This document shows positions 1 through 6,381 of a DNA stretch of 11,546 nucleotides, in pieces (position 1 is the stretch's first letter; each line of letters starts with the position of its first letter). This stretch comes from CAZNER01 sp964572065. Lineage in GTDB: Bacteria > Patescibacteriota > Dojkabacteria > JAHIVN01. A program made the translations under genes and the position numbers. The notes under the pieces were generated by a model, which saw nothing but the letters and a program-made list of their open reading frames with translations, ran no database searches and was not told the origin of the DNA. The stretch spans positions 1-11,546 of the forward strand of contig CAZNER010000064.1 in the NCBI GenBank assembly GCA_964572065.1, written 5' to 3'.

Positions 1-113
1 ATATCCGTGGCTGATATATCACCATTGCATGTAATGTTTTTCGTTTCTACTGGAGTTAAAATTTCATTTACCTGTAAAGTGTCAGTAACTAAATTTGTGC
101 TATATGACGGCAT
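1..113 (-). CDS. N-terminus of a probable fibre-like structural protein (cut by the window edge)
   Basis: An ATG at 113-111 on the minus strand opens a frame that stays open for 37 codons to the window edge. The protein begins MPSYSTNLVTDTLQ and continues VNEILTPVETKNITCNGD, then ISATD. Short alternating hydrophobic/polar stretches with the pattern I-T-C-N-G-D-I-S-A-T resemble the repeated beta-strand units of trimeric viral and phage fibres. That is an inference from style, not a recognised domain. The start is preceded by a very AT-rich spacer like those in front of the other genes. Most of the gene lies outside the window, so length and function cannot be judged. It could equally be another beta-rich virion protein. 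Confidence 0.6.
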   Translation of the reverse strand, partial: MPSYSTNLVTDTLQVNEILTPVETKNITCNGDISATD

Positions 114-117
114 ATTG

Positions 118-148
118 ATTTATTTATTAATTAATCAAATAAATAAAT
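118..148 (-). terminator. 3'-end-type hairpin
   Basis: Arms 118-128 and 138-148 are perfect reverse complements (11 bp), with a 9-base loop. All pairs are A-T. The hairpin lies just upstream of the fibre-like gene start and 16 bases downstream (minus strand) of the stop at 165-167, so it suits the end of the small reading frame there. A transcript-end role is inferred from the same arrangement at other genes. Confidence 0.4.
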
Positions 149-164
149 ATAATTTAAAAATATG

Positions 165-337
165 TTATCTTAATAGTGGAGGGATAGGTCCAGGGACGTA
201 CAGGACTAATGCTAACGTAGGTGTACATAGTACTTCCGAACGGCACAATTTCAAAACACGGGCTAAATTCTGTTGCTTTAAAATTCTGATGTTTTTACCA
301 TTTTTTTTACCAATCTATTCGCTTTCGTCAATCTCAT
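165..337 (-). pseudogene. Possible small basic protein gene, frameshifted or decayed
   Basis: On the minus strand a frame ending at the TAA at 167-165 reads NIRILKQQNLARVLKLC, then RSEVLCTPTLALVLYV and PGPIPPLLR. It looks like a real protein C-terminus but has no in-frame ATG, and a TAG blocks it upstream. An ATG at 337-335 in another frame gives MRLTKANRLVKK. The two frames would join into a protein of about 57 residues if the run of eight A (301-308 on the plus strand is eight T) had one more base. Further upstream the C-terminal frame also reads WNCELDID, stop, LVNEIDESE, stop, which would suit a decayed longer gene. The hairpin at 118-148 would be its 3' signal. Sequencing error, real pseudogene or chance are all possible. 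Confidence 0.3.
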
Positions 338-453
338 TCACAAGTCAATCAATATCTAATTCACAATTCCATTTTTTTTAATCATTTTTTTCATTTTTTT
401 TCAGGCATTTTTTTTATGGTTTCAAGATTCTCTCTAATTCTGGATTTAATTAC
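338..453. other. Gene-free stretch with repeated T8 runs
   Basis: Between the possible broken gene and the hairpin at 454-479 I see no usable reading frame. The stretch has long T runs on the plus strand: 372-379 (8), 385-391 (7), 394-401 (8) and 408-415 (8). Each would be an A run for a minus-strand transcript. Such runs are prone to length errors, so any gene here could be hidden by frameshifts. Confidence 0.4.
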
Positions 454-479
454 ATTTCATTTTTTCCAGAAAATGAAAT
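454..479 (-). terminator. 3'-end-type hairpin of the 490-915 gene
   Basis: Arms 454-463 (atttcatttt) and 470-479 (aaaatgaaat) pair perfectly over 10 bp, including one G-C pair, around a 6-base loop. It lies 10 bases downstream of the stop codon of the minus-strand gene at 490-915. A role in transcript 3'-end formation is inferred from its position. Confidence 0.5.
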
Positions 480-489
480 ATATAATATC

Positions 490-915
490 TTATTCAGTTT
501 TCTTTTCTTTACGAGGACGCTGTTTCCGAGGTGGATTATTAGAAAGATTTAATTTGATAGGTTCTTCAAATGGTTTTTCTTCAACCTCATTCTTGACATC
601 TTCTTCAACCTTCTTTTTACGCTCCTTCTTCACTTTTACAGGAGGTCCAGGTAGTGTTGGTTCCTGCTCAGGTAAAACTGGTTCTTCCACAACCTTCTCT
701 TTCTTACTTCTCGGGGTATTTTTCTTTACCCGACATTCTAAGCATTTGCCAATTTGTAATACAAGCTTACGTTTATCACCTTCTTGTACATCATCGTTAA
801 ATTTAAAACCAATCAGTTTTTTATCATCATCAAAATCAAAAGTTATAGGAAAATCAACAGGCTTAGGTTCTACTGAGATTTTTTTGTTAGAAATCTTTTC
901 TGTAAAGTAATACAT
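490..915 (-). CDS. Lys/Glu/Pro-rich protein of unknown function, 141 aa
   Basis: I do not recognise this protein. It starts MYYFTEKISNKKISVEPKP and has a more ordered N-terminal part of about 60 residues, with FPITFDFDDDKKLIGFKFN (about residues 22-40). This is followed by a CxxC pair (Cys58 and Cys61, in GKCLECRVKK). From about residue 63 on it is low-complexity: runs of K and E with PGPP and PEQEP, ending PRKQRPRKEKKTE. The tail is strongly basic and probably disordered, so DNA or RNA binding, or genome packing in the virion, is possible but unproven. The ATG at 915 is the first in frame and follows a GTTATAAC motif by 7 bases. The overlapping plus-strand frame in this region is a shadow of it. 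Confidence 0.75.
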   Translation of the reverse strand: MYYFTEKISNKKISVEPKPVDFPITFDFDDDKKLIGFKFNDDVQEGDKRKLVLQIGKCLECRVKKNTPRSKKEKVVEEPVLPEQEPTLPGPPVKVKKERKKKVEEDVKNEVEEKPFEEPIKLNLSNNPPRKQRPRKEKKTE

Positions 916-922
916 TATTTAT

Positions 923-964
923 GTTATAACACGATTTTATTTTAAAATTATTTTTTGTTATAAC
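923..964 (-). terminator. Paired GTTATAAC palindromes forming a possible hairpin
   Basis: The self-complementary octamer GTTATAAC occurs at 923-930 and again at 957-964. The copies can pair as an 8-bp stem, and 934-939/943-948 can form an inner 6-bp stem. The element ends 3 bases from the stop of the 968-1339 gene and begins 7 bases from the ATG of the 490-915 gene, so it may act as 3' signal, promoter element or both. A close relative, GTTATAAT, sits at 1342-1349 just upstream of the ATG at 1339. Confidence 0.4.
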
Positions 965-967
965 CTA

Positions 968-1339
968 TTAATCTAATTCTTCTAAATCTGGATCTTCTAC
1001 TAAAGTTAATTCTTTTAAATTTTCAACATCTTTACTCTCGTCCTCAGCCTTCCACTTTTGAGCTACTTCCTCAGTATATTTTTGTAGTTCTTCTGGTGTG
1101 CTTTCGTACTTTAATTGACTCTCGTCCTTTATATCTTTGTCCTCCCACTTTTTAGGGTCTTTCTTAAGGTCCTCCACAAATGAAGAGAACCCGTGTGGAG
1201 AAGCTTGATAGCATTTGATTAGATGTAAAATCAATCCGTCATCAATCTGCGGGAATTTAGTAGTTAGTTCTTTGAGCCATTCCTCTTGTTCCGACATTTT
1301 TTCTTTATTAAAATTTGTATGTTCTAACACGTCAGTCAT
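968..1339 (-). CDS. Small acidic helical protein of unknown function, 123 aa
   Basis: The protein is acidic and predicted mostly helical, with no membrane segment. The best ordered part follows the second methionine: MSEQEEWLKELTTKFPQI, then DDGLILHLIKCYQASPHG (residues 15-50). Sections rich in K, D, E and W follow, and the protein ends DPDLEELD. Short proteins with a W-L-x-E-x-x-x-x-F/Y-P-x-I/L-x-x-x-x-I pattern seem familiar to me from giant-virus and PLV genomes, but this is unverified. Two starts are possible: the ATG at 1339, which closely follows a TATAA-type motif, and the ATG at 1297, which begins the ordered part. I keep the longer one because of that motif. It diverges from the gene at 1398. 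Confidence 0.72.
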   Translation of the reverse strand: MTDVLEHTNFNKEKMSEQEEWLKELTTKFPQIDDGLILHLIKCYQASPHGFSSFVEDLKKDPKKWEDKDIKDESQLKYESTPEELQKYTEEVAQKWKAEDESKDVENLKELTLVEDPDLEELD

Positions 1340-1397
1340 TTGTTATAATCCAACATTTTGTTAAATATAAAAATTAAATGTATGTATAATAAATAAA
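1340..1397. promoter_or_regulatory. Divergent AT-rich promoter region
   Basis: This 58-base spacer separates two divergently transcribed genes. On the minus strand GATTATAAC lies 2 bases upstream of the ATG at 1339. On the plus strand TATAATA (1385-1391) lies 6 bases upstream of the ATG at 1398. TATA-like heptamers this close to the start recur in other spacers (5145-5151 minus, 5183-5189 plus, GTTATAAC at 923-930). Promoter function is inferred. Confidence 0.4.
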
Positions 1398-1787
1398 ATG
1401 TCTCAATTTGGTAAAACCAAAGGATATGGAGCTTATATTCGTTATCCTTTTCCACAAATTACAGTTATAAATCCCGACTCCGCAAACGCAGTGGTAAATA
1501 TACCACAAGACCTTACACATTTCACTTTGAAATTAGAACAAGTTTCAGCAGGTTCTATTACTCAGGAAGTAGAAATTAATTTACCTTATGATATTAGTTG
1601 TAGTACACATCGTATATTAGTATCTCACCTTTTTGAATTATCTCCACCAAATACACTTGTCCCTCAGTTCATAATGCATAATTTAGAAGCTTCCAATAGA
1701 TTAGTAATTTTCAGAGAGGCGGTAGATGGTTCCACCGATATTAATGCTACTTTGTGGCTACAAATCAGCTTAGAAGAATTATATTAG
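1398..1787 (+). CDS. Small beta-rich protein, possible capsid-surface or cement protein, 129 aa
   Basis: I do not recognise a named family. The sequence alternates hydrophobic and polar residues in short strands (TLKLEQVSAGSITQEVEINL, residues about 43-62), has no signal peptide or membrane segment, and ends FREAVDGSTDIN and then LWLQISLEELY. It looks like a distant paralogue of the gene at 10571-10984. Both are about 130 residues, begin MS with K and GY soon after, and carry R-x-x-VDG-[ST]-T-[DN]-I-[DN] followed by a terminal strand. A small single-domain beta protein present twice in a small virus suggests a virion decoration, cement or fibre-head role (inference). It is the only gene here ending in TAG; that stop lies at the edge of a 21-base inverted repeat (1785-1805). 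Confidence 0.75.
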   Translation: MSQFGKTKGYGAYIRYPFPQITVINPDSANAVVNIPQDLTHFTLKLEQVSAGSITQEVEINLPYDISCSTHRILVSHLFELSPPNTLVPQFIMHNLEASNRLVIFREAVDGSTDINATLWLQISLEELY

Positions 1788-1805
1788 AATGCGGAGCGAC
1801 ATTAA
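1785..1805 (+). repeat. Copy 1 of a 21-base inverted repeat flanking the lipase-like gene
   Basis: The stretch tagaatgcggagcgacatt plus aa matches the reverse complement of 4296-4316 at 20 of 21 positions. The mismatch is G at 1792 or 1793 against the A of the gene copy, within GCGGAGC versus GCGAAGC. It is more GC-rich than the surrounding spacer. It includes the TAG stop of the upstream gene and an ATG at 1789 that opens only a 14-codon frame. Confidence 0.7.
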
Positions 1806-1806
1806 T

Positions 1807-1835
1807 TTTTATATTGATTTCAATTTAATATAAAA
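1807..1835. terminator. Hairpin between two convergent genes
   Basis: Arms 1807-1815 (ttttatatt) and 1827-1835 (aatataaaa) pair perfectly over 9 bp around an 11-base loop. The loop can add a G-T and an A-T pair. It lies 19 bases after the stop of the plus-strand 129-aa gene and 2 bases after the stop of the minus-strand lipase-like gene, so one element could serve both transcripts. Confidence 0.45.
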
Positions 1836-1837
1836 TT

Positions 1838-4459
1838 TTATTCACCACCACCTTCAGGTTCAGGTTCAGGTACAGGTACAGGTTGAGGTTGCTCCATTGT
1901 TTCATCTAATCCAATTTCGTTCATATGTAATTCCTCCCATTCACCATCTTTATTTAATTGCGGTATTGGTTTTTGAGAGTGATTCATTTCAAAAAGTATA
2001 TTATTTTGGGTAGGATTTTCGATTACAATATCTCTAATTCTTCTATTAACTTCACCATAATCAACTTGTTCTCCACCTACAAGTTCCTTATAAACAGGGT
2101 CGTTTTCAATAATATCATAAGCTTGACCTAATTCGTGGCTCCTAAATACTTCCTCTAGATAATCAGGTAATTCACCATTATGGCGTTGCGTTCTGTAGTT
2201 ATCTAAATGAGCTTGTCGTTTATCATCATACTCTCCTATCTCCTCTAAATGTAATAATTCTGATAAACTATGTGCTTCTAATTCGTGTCTAACTCTTTCA
2301 TTTTGTTCTCTTTGAGCTCTTTGTTGATTAGCAATTATTGTAGCGCTATTGGTATAATCACCAGCCAGCATATTAGTTTCATTTAAGTTAATTGCTCTCT
2401 CGGGTACTTCCATTAAATTAACAGGCATATCCATACCTAAAATACCCTCATTTTTCATTGCTCTCACCCTGGCTTCAATCTTACTTTTTGTTTCCTCAAC
2501 ACCTACATTTCCATCATTTAGTTGTTTCAATAATTCTTTAATTTGTTGATCTTCTCCAATCGCTCTATCTGGTCCTTCGTATATGGAAGGAGTTAGAGCA
2601 TAAACTTTCTTTTCACCTTGATGTGTAGCAACATCAAAAATACCAAATCCTAAACCTAACCCAGCACCTATAGCGGTTCCCCACCATCCGCCCCATCTCC
2701 CTCTTGTAGCTCCACTAGCAACTCCACTTGATAACGTACCTATAACCTCACTTAAACCAACGCTCCTTACACCTTGTGCTACAGCCTGTCTTACGGCTGA
2801 ACTTAAAACACCTTGTCCATATTTCTTTTCTAAATAACCAAGAGCAACATTAGCTTGGTATTCAGCTCCACCGGCTACTGCGCCTCCTCCTGTGCTTGAG
2901 ATTAAAGTAGCACTATTGTGGTCTAAACCGTGTTGTGTTAATAAATTGTAAGTTTGTTGTTGTACTTCTCCGGCTAAAACAGCACTACCAGCACCGCTAA
3001 TAAGAGCATTTTTTAGACTAATAGGGCGTCCACCTACGATACTTCCCATTCCTAACCCACGTGAGCCTAATTCAGCTGATACATTACCTAAACCACCTGT
3101 TATGGCACCGTGTAAAGTAGGGTCTAAATTATCATTTCCAATTACGGTATCAATAAATTTATCAGTTAATGTATTTGCTACAACCCCAATACCAACTTGT
3201 GCTCCACCTTGAACAGAAGTATTAACTATTCTCTGTTTCATAGTTCTTGAAGCACTATCGTCACGACTTCCACTCTCGGTAAAGTTAGTCATACTATGAG
3301 CGCTTAGGGGGTCTAAATTACCACTTAATGGTGCGTAAGAACGAGTTTCAATTGTACTTTTATCTTTAGGATTTAGGAGGTTTTCTACAATATCATCTAA
3401 TCCAGCTCTAACATTACCTTCTCTCCAAGCTGTGCTGGCGCCTTCTTTTACTCGTTCTCCAGCCTCGTTTCTAATATTACCTAATAAGTCTAACTTATTT
3501 TTGATATTATAAGCAACCAAGCCGTACGAAGCTACATCATTCGTAATTCGATGGACGGTAAGTTGTGTATTGTTTCTTTGGATATCATCAAGTAATTTAT
3601 GATTTGTATTAAAAATCTCGGGATTAAAAACATCGGCGCTTACATTGTGTTTACTAGCTTGTCTTATAGCTTTCAAGCCACCATAGCTGTGTCCTACAAC
3701 GTGGTCAACATCAAAATCCTTAGTTACGGTATCCCAATGAGAATCAATCTTTTTCATATGCGGATGTTGTGATTTGAGCAACTCATTACTTGTAGCAAAA
3801 TTCAAGGCGTTATAAGACCAATCTCCTTTCGTTACGCTACCTCTATAAGCAATCGTGGCTTTTCCGGTGTTATTATCAATTACAGTAAGCATATCTCCGT
3901 TTGAATACCTACTGTCATTAACTAAACTATATCTCCCATTAGTCTCCCTTGTAATTTGTTTTTGAGCTTTATCTAGGCCATCACGTAGTGCGGTATAAGT
4001 AGCGTCTGAAAGAACAGCACGGTATCTAGTTTCTTGGTCTATTGATGAGTGGCTAGGAGTGAATTCTTTGTTAGCTGATCGAATTAATTGATTTGTTAAA
4101 CTACCACGTGATGCTGAAGCATTAATTGGTTGAGTTGGCGTAATTAAATTACCATCCTGATCAACTTGACCTTCCACAGGTAAAGAGAAAATTGGTTGGG
4201 GTTCAAATTGGGGTTGTAATTGAGGTGGTGCTTTATCAATAACCCTAATTTCATCTCTTGATGGGGCAGGTATTATTTGAGGTTGAGGTAGTTTTTTAAT
4301 GTCGCTTCGCATTCTACTTGTGTGATTAAGGAGGTGTTCAATACCTACACTTTGATCAAAAATATTTGAGCGTGTAGATATATCAGGTTGTGTGATACAA
4401 TTTCCAAATACATCTTTACGAATACACGGATTACTTGACGGAGTTGTGGATTTATTCAT
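1838..4459 (-). CDS. Large virion-type protein with class-3 lipase-like domain, 873 aa
   Basis: Residues about 145-395 match the layout of class-3 (fungal-type) lipases. There is an oxyanion-side strand ATIAYRGS (201-208), the nucleophile elbow VVGHSYGG (Ser258), an aspartate in ITNDVAS (Asp308) and a histidine in LSAHSMTNF (His388), giving a plausible Ser-Asp-His triad. GHSYGG in place of the commoner GHSLGG is still a valid elbow. The first 120 residues are proline/glutamine-rich and contain NPCIRKDVFGNC. Residues about 415-612 are rich in glycine and alanine with small-residue spacing (GAITGGLG, GGGAVAGG, GTAIGAGLGLGFGI), like glycine-zipper membrane-interacting segments. The remainder is charged and helical, ending PVPVPEPEPEGGGE. 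There is no signal peptide. PLVs are known to carry lipase genes; a capsid-borne enzyme that opens host membranes, as parvovirus PLA2 does, is my inference. It lies downstream of the coiled-coil gene, 36 bases away. Confidence 0.82.
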   Translation of the reverse strand: MNKSTTPSSNPCIRKDVFGNCITQPDISTRSNIFDQSVGIEHLLNHTSRMRSDIKKLPQPQIIPAPSRDEIRVIDKAPPQLQPQFEPQPIFSLPVEGQVDQDGNLITPTQPINASASRGSLTNQLIRSANKEFTPSHSSIDQETRYRAVLSDATYTALRDGLDKAQKQITRETNGRYSLVNDSRYSNGDMLTVIDNNTGKATIAYRGSVTKGDWSYNALNFATSNELLKSQHPHMKKIDSHWDTVTKDFDVDHVVGHSYGGLKAIRQASKHNVSADVFNPEIFNTNHKLLDDIQRNNTQLTVHRITNDVASYGLVAYNIKNKLDLLGNIRNEAGERVKEGASTAWREGNVRAGLDDIVENLLNPKDKSTIETRSYAPLSGNLDPLSAHSMTNFTESGSRDDSASRTMKQRIVNTSVQGGAQVGIGVVANTLTDKFIDTVIGNDNLDPTLHGAITGGLGNVSAELGSRGLGMGSIVGGRPISLKNALISGAGSAVLAGEVQQQTYNLLTQHGLDHNSATLISSTGGGAVAGGAEYQANVALGYLEKKYGQGVLSSAVRQAVAQGVRSVGLSEVIGTLSSGVASGATRGRWGGWWGTAIGAGLGLGFGIFDVATHQGEKKVYALTPSIYEGPDRAIGEDQQIKELLKQLNDGNVGVEETKSKIEARVRAMKNEGILGMDMPVNLMEVPERAINLNETNMLAGDYTNSATIIANQQRAQREQNERVRHELEAHSLSELLHLEEIGEYDDKRQAHLDNYRTQRHNGELPDYLEEVFRSHELGQAYDIIENDPVYKELVGGEQVDYGEVNRRIRDIVIENPTQNNILFEMNHSQKPIPQLNKDGEWEELHMNEIGLDETMEQPQPVPVPEPEPEGGGE
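4296..4316 (-). repeat. Copy 2 of the 21-base inverted repeat, inside the lipase-like gene
   Basis: This is the partner of 1785-1805 (20/21 identical after reverse complementing). It lies in the 5' coding part of the lipase-like gene and encodes RMRSDIK at about residues 49-55. The pair is 2.5 kb apart in inverted orientation and brackets most of the gene. Confidence 0.7.
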
Positions 4460-4490
4460 ATTTTATAGTATTAAAACATATTATAAAATA
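4459..4490 (-). terminator. 3'-end-type hairpin of the coiled-coil gene
   Basis: Positions 4459-4471 pair with 4478-4490: 13 pairs, one of them G-T, around a 6-base loop (taaaac). The hairpin starts 5 bases downstream of the stop of the minus-strand gene at 4496-5140. It reaches into the ATG of the lipase-like gene, so it probably ends one transcript right where the next begins. Confidence 0.5.
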
Positions 4491-4495
4491 ATTGT

Positions 4496-5140
4496 TTATG
4501 GAGGATTGAAAGGAACGTACCCCTGCAGAGAACTTTCTTTTGATACAACGGGTTCTTCTACTTCCTCTTCTTCCTCCTCTTCCTCTACGACACTAAGTTG
4601 AAGTTTATTTATTTCAGTTTCAAATTCTATAATCTCATTACGATATCTTTCAATCTCGCTTTCCAAACCTTTTATAGCTGAAAGTCGCCTATTTTCACTT
4701 GTAAATGGCTTACCTTTTGATGTTTTACCATCTTGTGCTCTAACTAAAGAAGATTCTGCTTTAGCTAAACGTTCTTTTGATCTGTTTAATCTGCCTTCCA
4801 TTTCTTTAATTTTAAGTTCAGTATTTTCAGTAATAGCAGATAAATCTCCCTTTTTAGTAGCTATTTTTTTAGCAGAAACACTTGGTGTAGCTGATGGTGT
4901 AGGTGGAGGTGCTACCAATCCACTTTTAGGTGGTTTTATAACGTAATCAAAACTTGTATTTTTAATTAATGTGGGTAAAGGAGCTTGAAACTGCTCTCTC
5001 ACCATTGGGTCTTTAATATGATAGAAAGGCCTTGGTACATCTCTAATGGAGACAGAAACACGACGAGGTTTTCTTTTCCCTTGTTTTAAGTTAAGTTGTT
5101 CTTGTTCTTCTTCAATTATATCTACTTCTTGAGAATTCAT
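4496..5140 (-). CDS. Coiled-coil protein with acidic run, unknown function, 214 aa
   Basis: I recognise no family. The N-terminal third is basic and proline-rich (GKRKPRRVSVSIRDVPRPFY, about residues 21-40), followed by a Pro/Ser/Thr/Ala linker (APPPTPSATPSVSAKK, 77-92). Residues about 101-138 and 150-186 have a heptad-like pattern rich in E, K, R and L, suggesting two coiled-coil stretches. A run of glutamates (about 187-197) and the short tail GYVPFNPP follow. This architecture suits a scaffold, a minor structural protein or a partner of the lipase-like protein encoded directly downstream, but nothing shows which. It diverges from the mCP gene across a 65-base AT-rich spacer. The glutamate run is encoded by a purine-only repeat that could vary in length. 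Confidence 0.75.
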   Translation of the reverse strand: MNSQEVDIIEEEQEQLNLKQGKRKPRRVSVSIRDVPRPFYHIKDPMVREQFQAPLPTLIKNTSFDYVIKPPKSGLVAPPPTPSATPSVSAKKIATKKGDLSAITENTELKIKEMEGRLNRSKERLAKAESSLVRAQDGKTSKGKPFTSENRRLSAIKGLESEIERYRNEIIEFETEINKLQLSVVEEEEEEEEVEEPVVSKESSLQGYVPFNPP

Positions 5141-5205
5141 AATTTAGTATAAATTAATATAAAATAATTTTATAATATATTTTATACTACGTATTAATAA
5201 ATAAA
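5141..5205. promoter_or_regulatory. Divergent promoter region between the coiled-coil and mCP genes
   Basis: The spacer is almost pure A+T. The heptamer TATACTA occurs in both directions: on the minus strand at 5151-5145, 4 bases from the ATG at 5140, and on the plus strand at 5183-5189, 16 bases from the ATG at 5206. A 17-base palindrome (5158-5174, tataaaataattttata) lies between them. Promoter function is inferred from the symmetry and from similar TATA-like elements in other spacers. Confidence 0.4.
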
Positions 5206-6336
5206 ATGAAAGTTATTCAAACTAAAAACTTTTTTGTAAACAGTGAAAATCCACCCCCTAATTCTGAGTCTCGTGACGTAGTTATTTCTATTCCACAGGG
5301 TGTAATTAGTTGTAATCAAAACGAACACATCAGGGTAACTCTAGGAGCATTTAGTATGCGTCAATCATTTTACACAATCAATAAGTATAATAACGTTTTC
5401 TATTTCGTTATTTATGATTCAAACACAATTTCAGTTAAATCCGCAAAAATTACCATTCCAGAGGGTAATTATCAGAGTTTCGACCCGCAGTTAATATCAG
5501 TACTTGATACTGAAACAGCAAAAGTCCTTACACCTTTAGGTTTAGCGCCTGCTATATTACCAAAGTGGTACTATAACATACTAACGTGTCGTTTAGAGTT
5601 AAGAGTAAATACAACAGATATTCCTGATGGAGATATATCTAAAATGAAACTAGTTTCATTTACAATTAAAGATTATAATAGTGGCTCAGGTACCATTGCT
5701 CAATCCATTATAGGTAGTGATAGTCTAGGTGCTTTTCAAGATAGTCACGAAATTCTTGGTGGATGTCGAGAAACTAGAAATATAATTCCAGGTGCTACAT
5801 CTCTTGAACAATTTGATAATTTAAAATCTTTATTTTCAATTGAAAGAGTTGGTGGTGCTCCTCATCCTTCTAATCCAGCTGAATTTAGATTAAACGCTTA
5901 TTATCAAGCATCTTTAAGTACCAAAGAAAATGTTTACCTCCGTACTGACCTCCAAAGTAATAATGTACAAACAAGTGGTTTTGATACCGGGAGTTCGGGA
6001 TTTCCATTCGTCGTTAATTCTCAAATCTTAGCTAAAATACCCTTTGGAAATCAGCCTTCTACATTTGTAAAAGATACATCACCAGCCACAGGTACTCCAC
6101 CAGTAGGAGGTACTATTGGTTATTATTACCAAAGTGGTTACAATTTAATTAATTACATAGATAACGGTAATAATCTGTATTCAATGCGTTTATCATCAAA
6201 AAATATTACATCGCTCCGTCTAACACTAACAGATGGTTTAGGCCGTTTAATTCCAGAACAGTCTAAAGAGCAAATATCTTGTAATGCTTTATATTTTACT
6301 GCTACTATTAGAATAGATATAATGACTGATGAGTAA
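5206..6336 (+). CDS. Probable minor capsid (penton-type) protein, 376 aa
   Basis: This is a beta-rich protein without signal peptide or membrane segment. The N-terminus has FFVNSENPPPNSESRDVVIS, then the strand-like IRVTLGAFSMRQSFYTINKY (residues about 41-60) and NNVFYFVIYD. The pattern of a paired strand, SFYxIN and NNxF near the N-terminus reminds me of minor capsid/penton proteins of PLVs, but this was not checked. Position supports it: in PLVs and virophages the minor capsid gene typically neighbours the MCP gene, and here both are on the plus strand with only an endonuclease gene between. Penton proteins are single jelly-rolls that form the capsid vertices. The length of 376 aa is compatible. 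A receptor-binding or other structural protein is the main alternative. Confidence 0.65.
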   Translation: MKVIQTKNFFVNSENPPPNSESRDVVISIPQGVISCNQNEHIRVTLGAFSMRQSFYTINKYNNVFYFVIYDSNTISVKSAKITIPEGNYQSFDPQLISVLDTETAKVLTPLGLAPAILPKWYYNILTCRLELRVNTTDIPDGDISKMKLVSFTIKDYNSGSGTIAQSIIGSDSLGAFQDSHEILGGCRETRNIIPGATSLEQFDNLKSLFSIERVGGAPHPSNPAEFRLNAYYQASLSTKENVYLRTDLQSNNVQTSGFDTGSSGFPFVVNSQILAKIPFGNQPSTFVKDTSPATGTPPVGGTIGYYYQSGYNLINYIDNGNNLYSMRLSSKNITSLRLTLTDGLGRLIPEQSKEQISCNALYFTATIRIDIMTDE

Positions 6337-6339
6337 ATT

Positions 6340-6347
6340 AAAATTGA
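6340..6347 (+). promoter_or_regulatory. AAAATTGA motif upstream of the endonuclease gene
   Basis: The octamer AAAATTGA lies 34 bases upstream of the ATG at 6382. It is identical to the well-known early promoter element of Mimivirus and relatives. A second copy at 11040-11047 has no gene behind it on the plus strand. At this AT content one or two chance copies in the window are expected, so position is the only support. Confidence 0.25.
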
Positions 6348-6374
6348 AATTTAAAGTAGAATACACTTTAAATT
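6348..6374 (+). terminator. 3'-end-type hairpin of the mCP gene
   Basis: Arms 6348-6357 (aatttaaagt) and 6365-6374 (actttaaatt) pair perfectly over 10 bp, including one G-C pair, with a 7-base loop. It begins 11 bases after the mCP stop codon and ends 7 bases before the endonuclease ATG. Its position favours a transcript-end signal for mCP, separating it from the next gene. Confidence 0.5.
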
Positions 6375-6381
6375 ACAAAGA

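Noticed and set aside
7..381. Plus-strand frame of 124 codons
   Set aside because: It runs antisense to the fibre-like N-terminus and the possible broken gene, has a low-complexity composition and no gene-like start context.
165..400. Stop-codon reassignment (TGA as Trp, TAG as Gln) to rescue the left reading frame
   Set aside because: All long genes read through without internal TGA or TAG under the standard code, tryptophan is encoded by TGG, and one gene ends in TAG. The strong TAA preference is explained by AT richness.
416..910. Plus-strand frame of 164 codons
   Set aside because: It is the mirror of the Lys/Glu-rich gene at 490-915; its Ser/Phe-rich composition is what antisense of K/E codons gives.
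1789..1833. 14-codon frame starting MRSDI after the 129-aa gene
   Set aside because: It is too short and is explained by the inverted repeat shared with the lipase-like gene.
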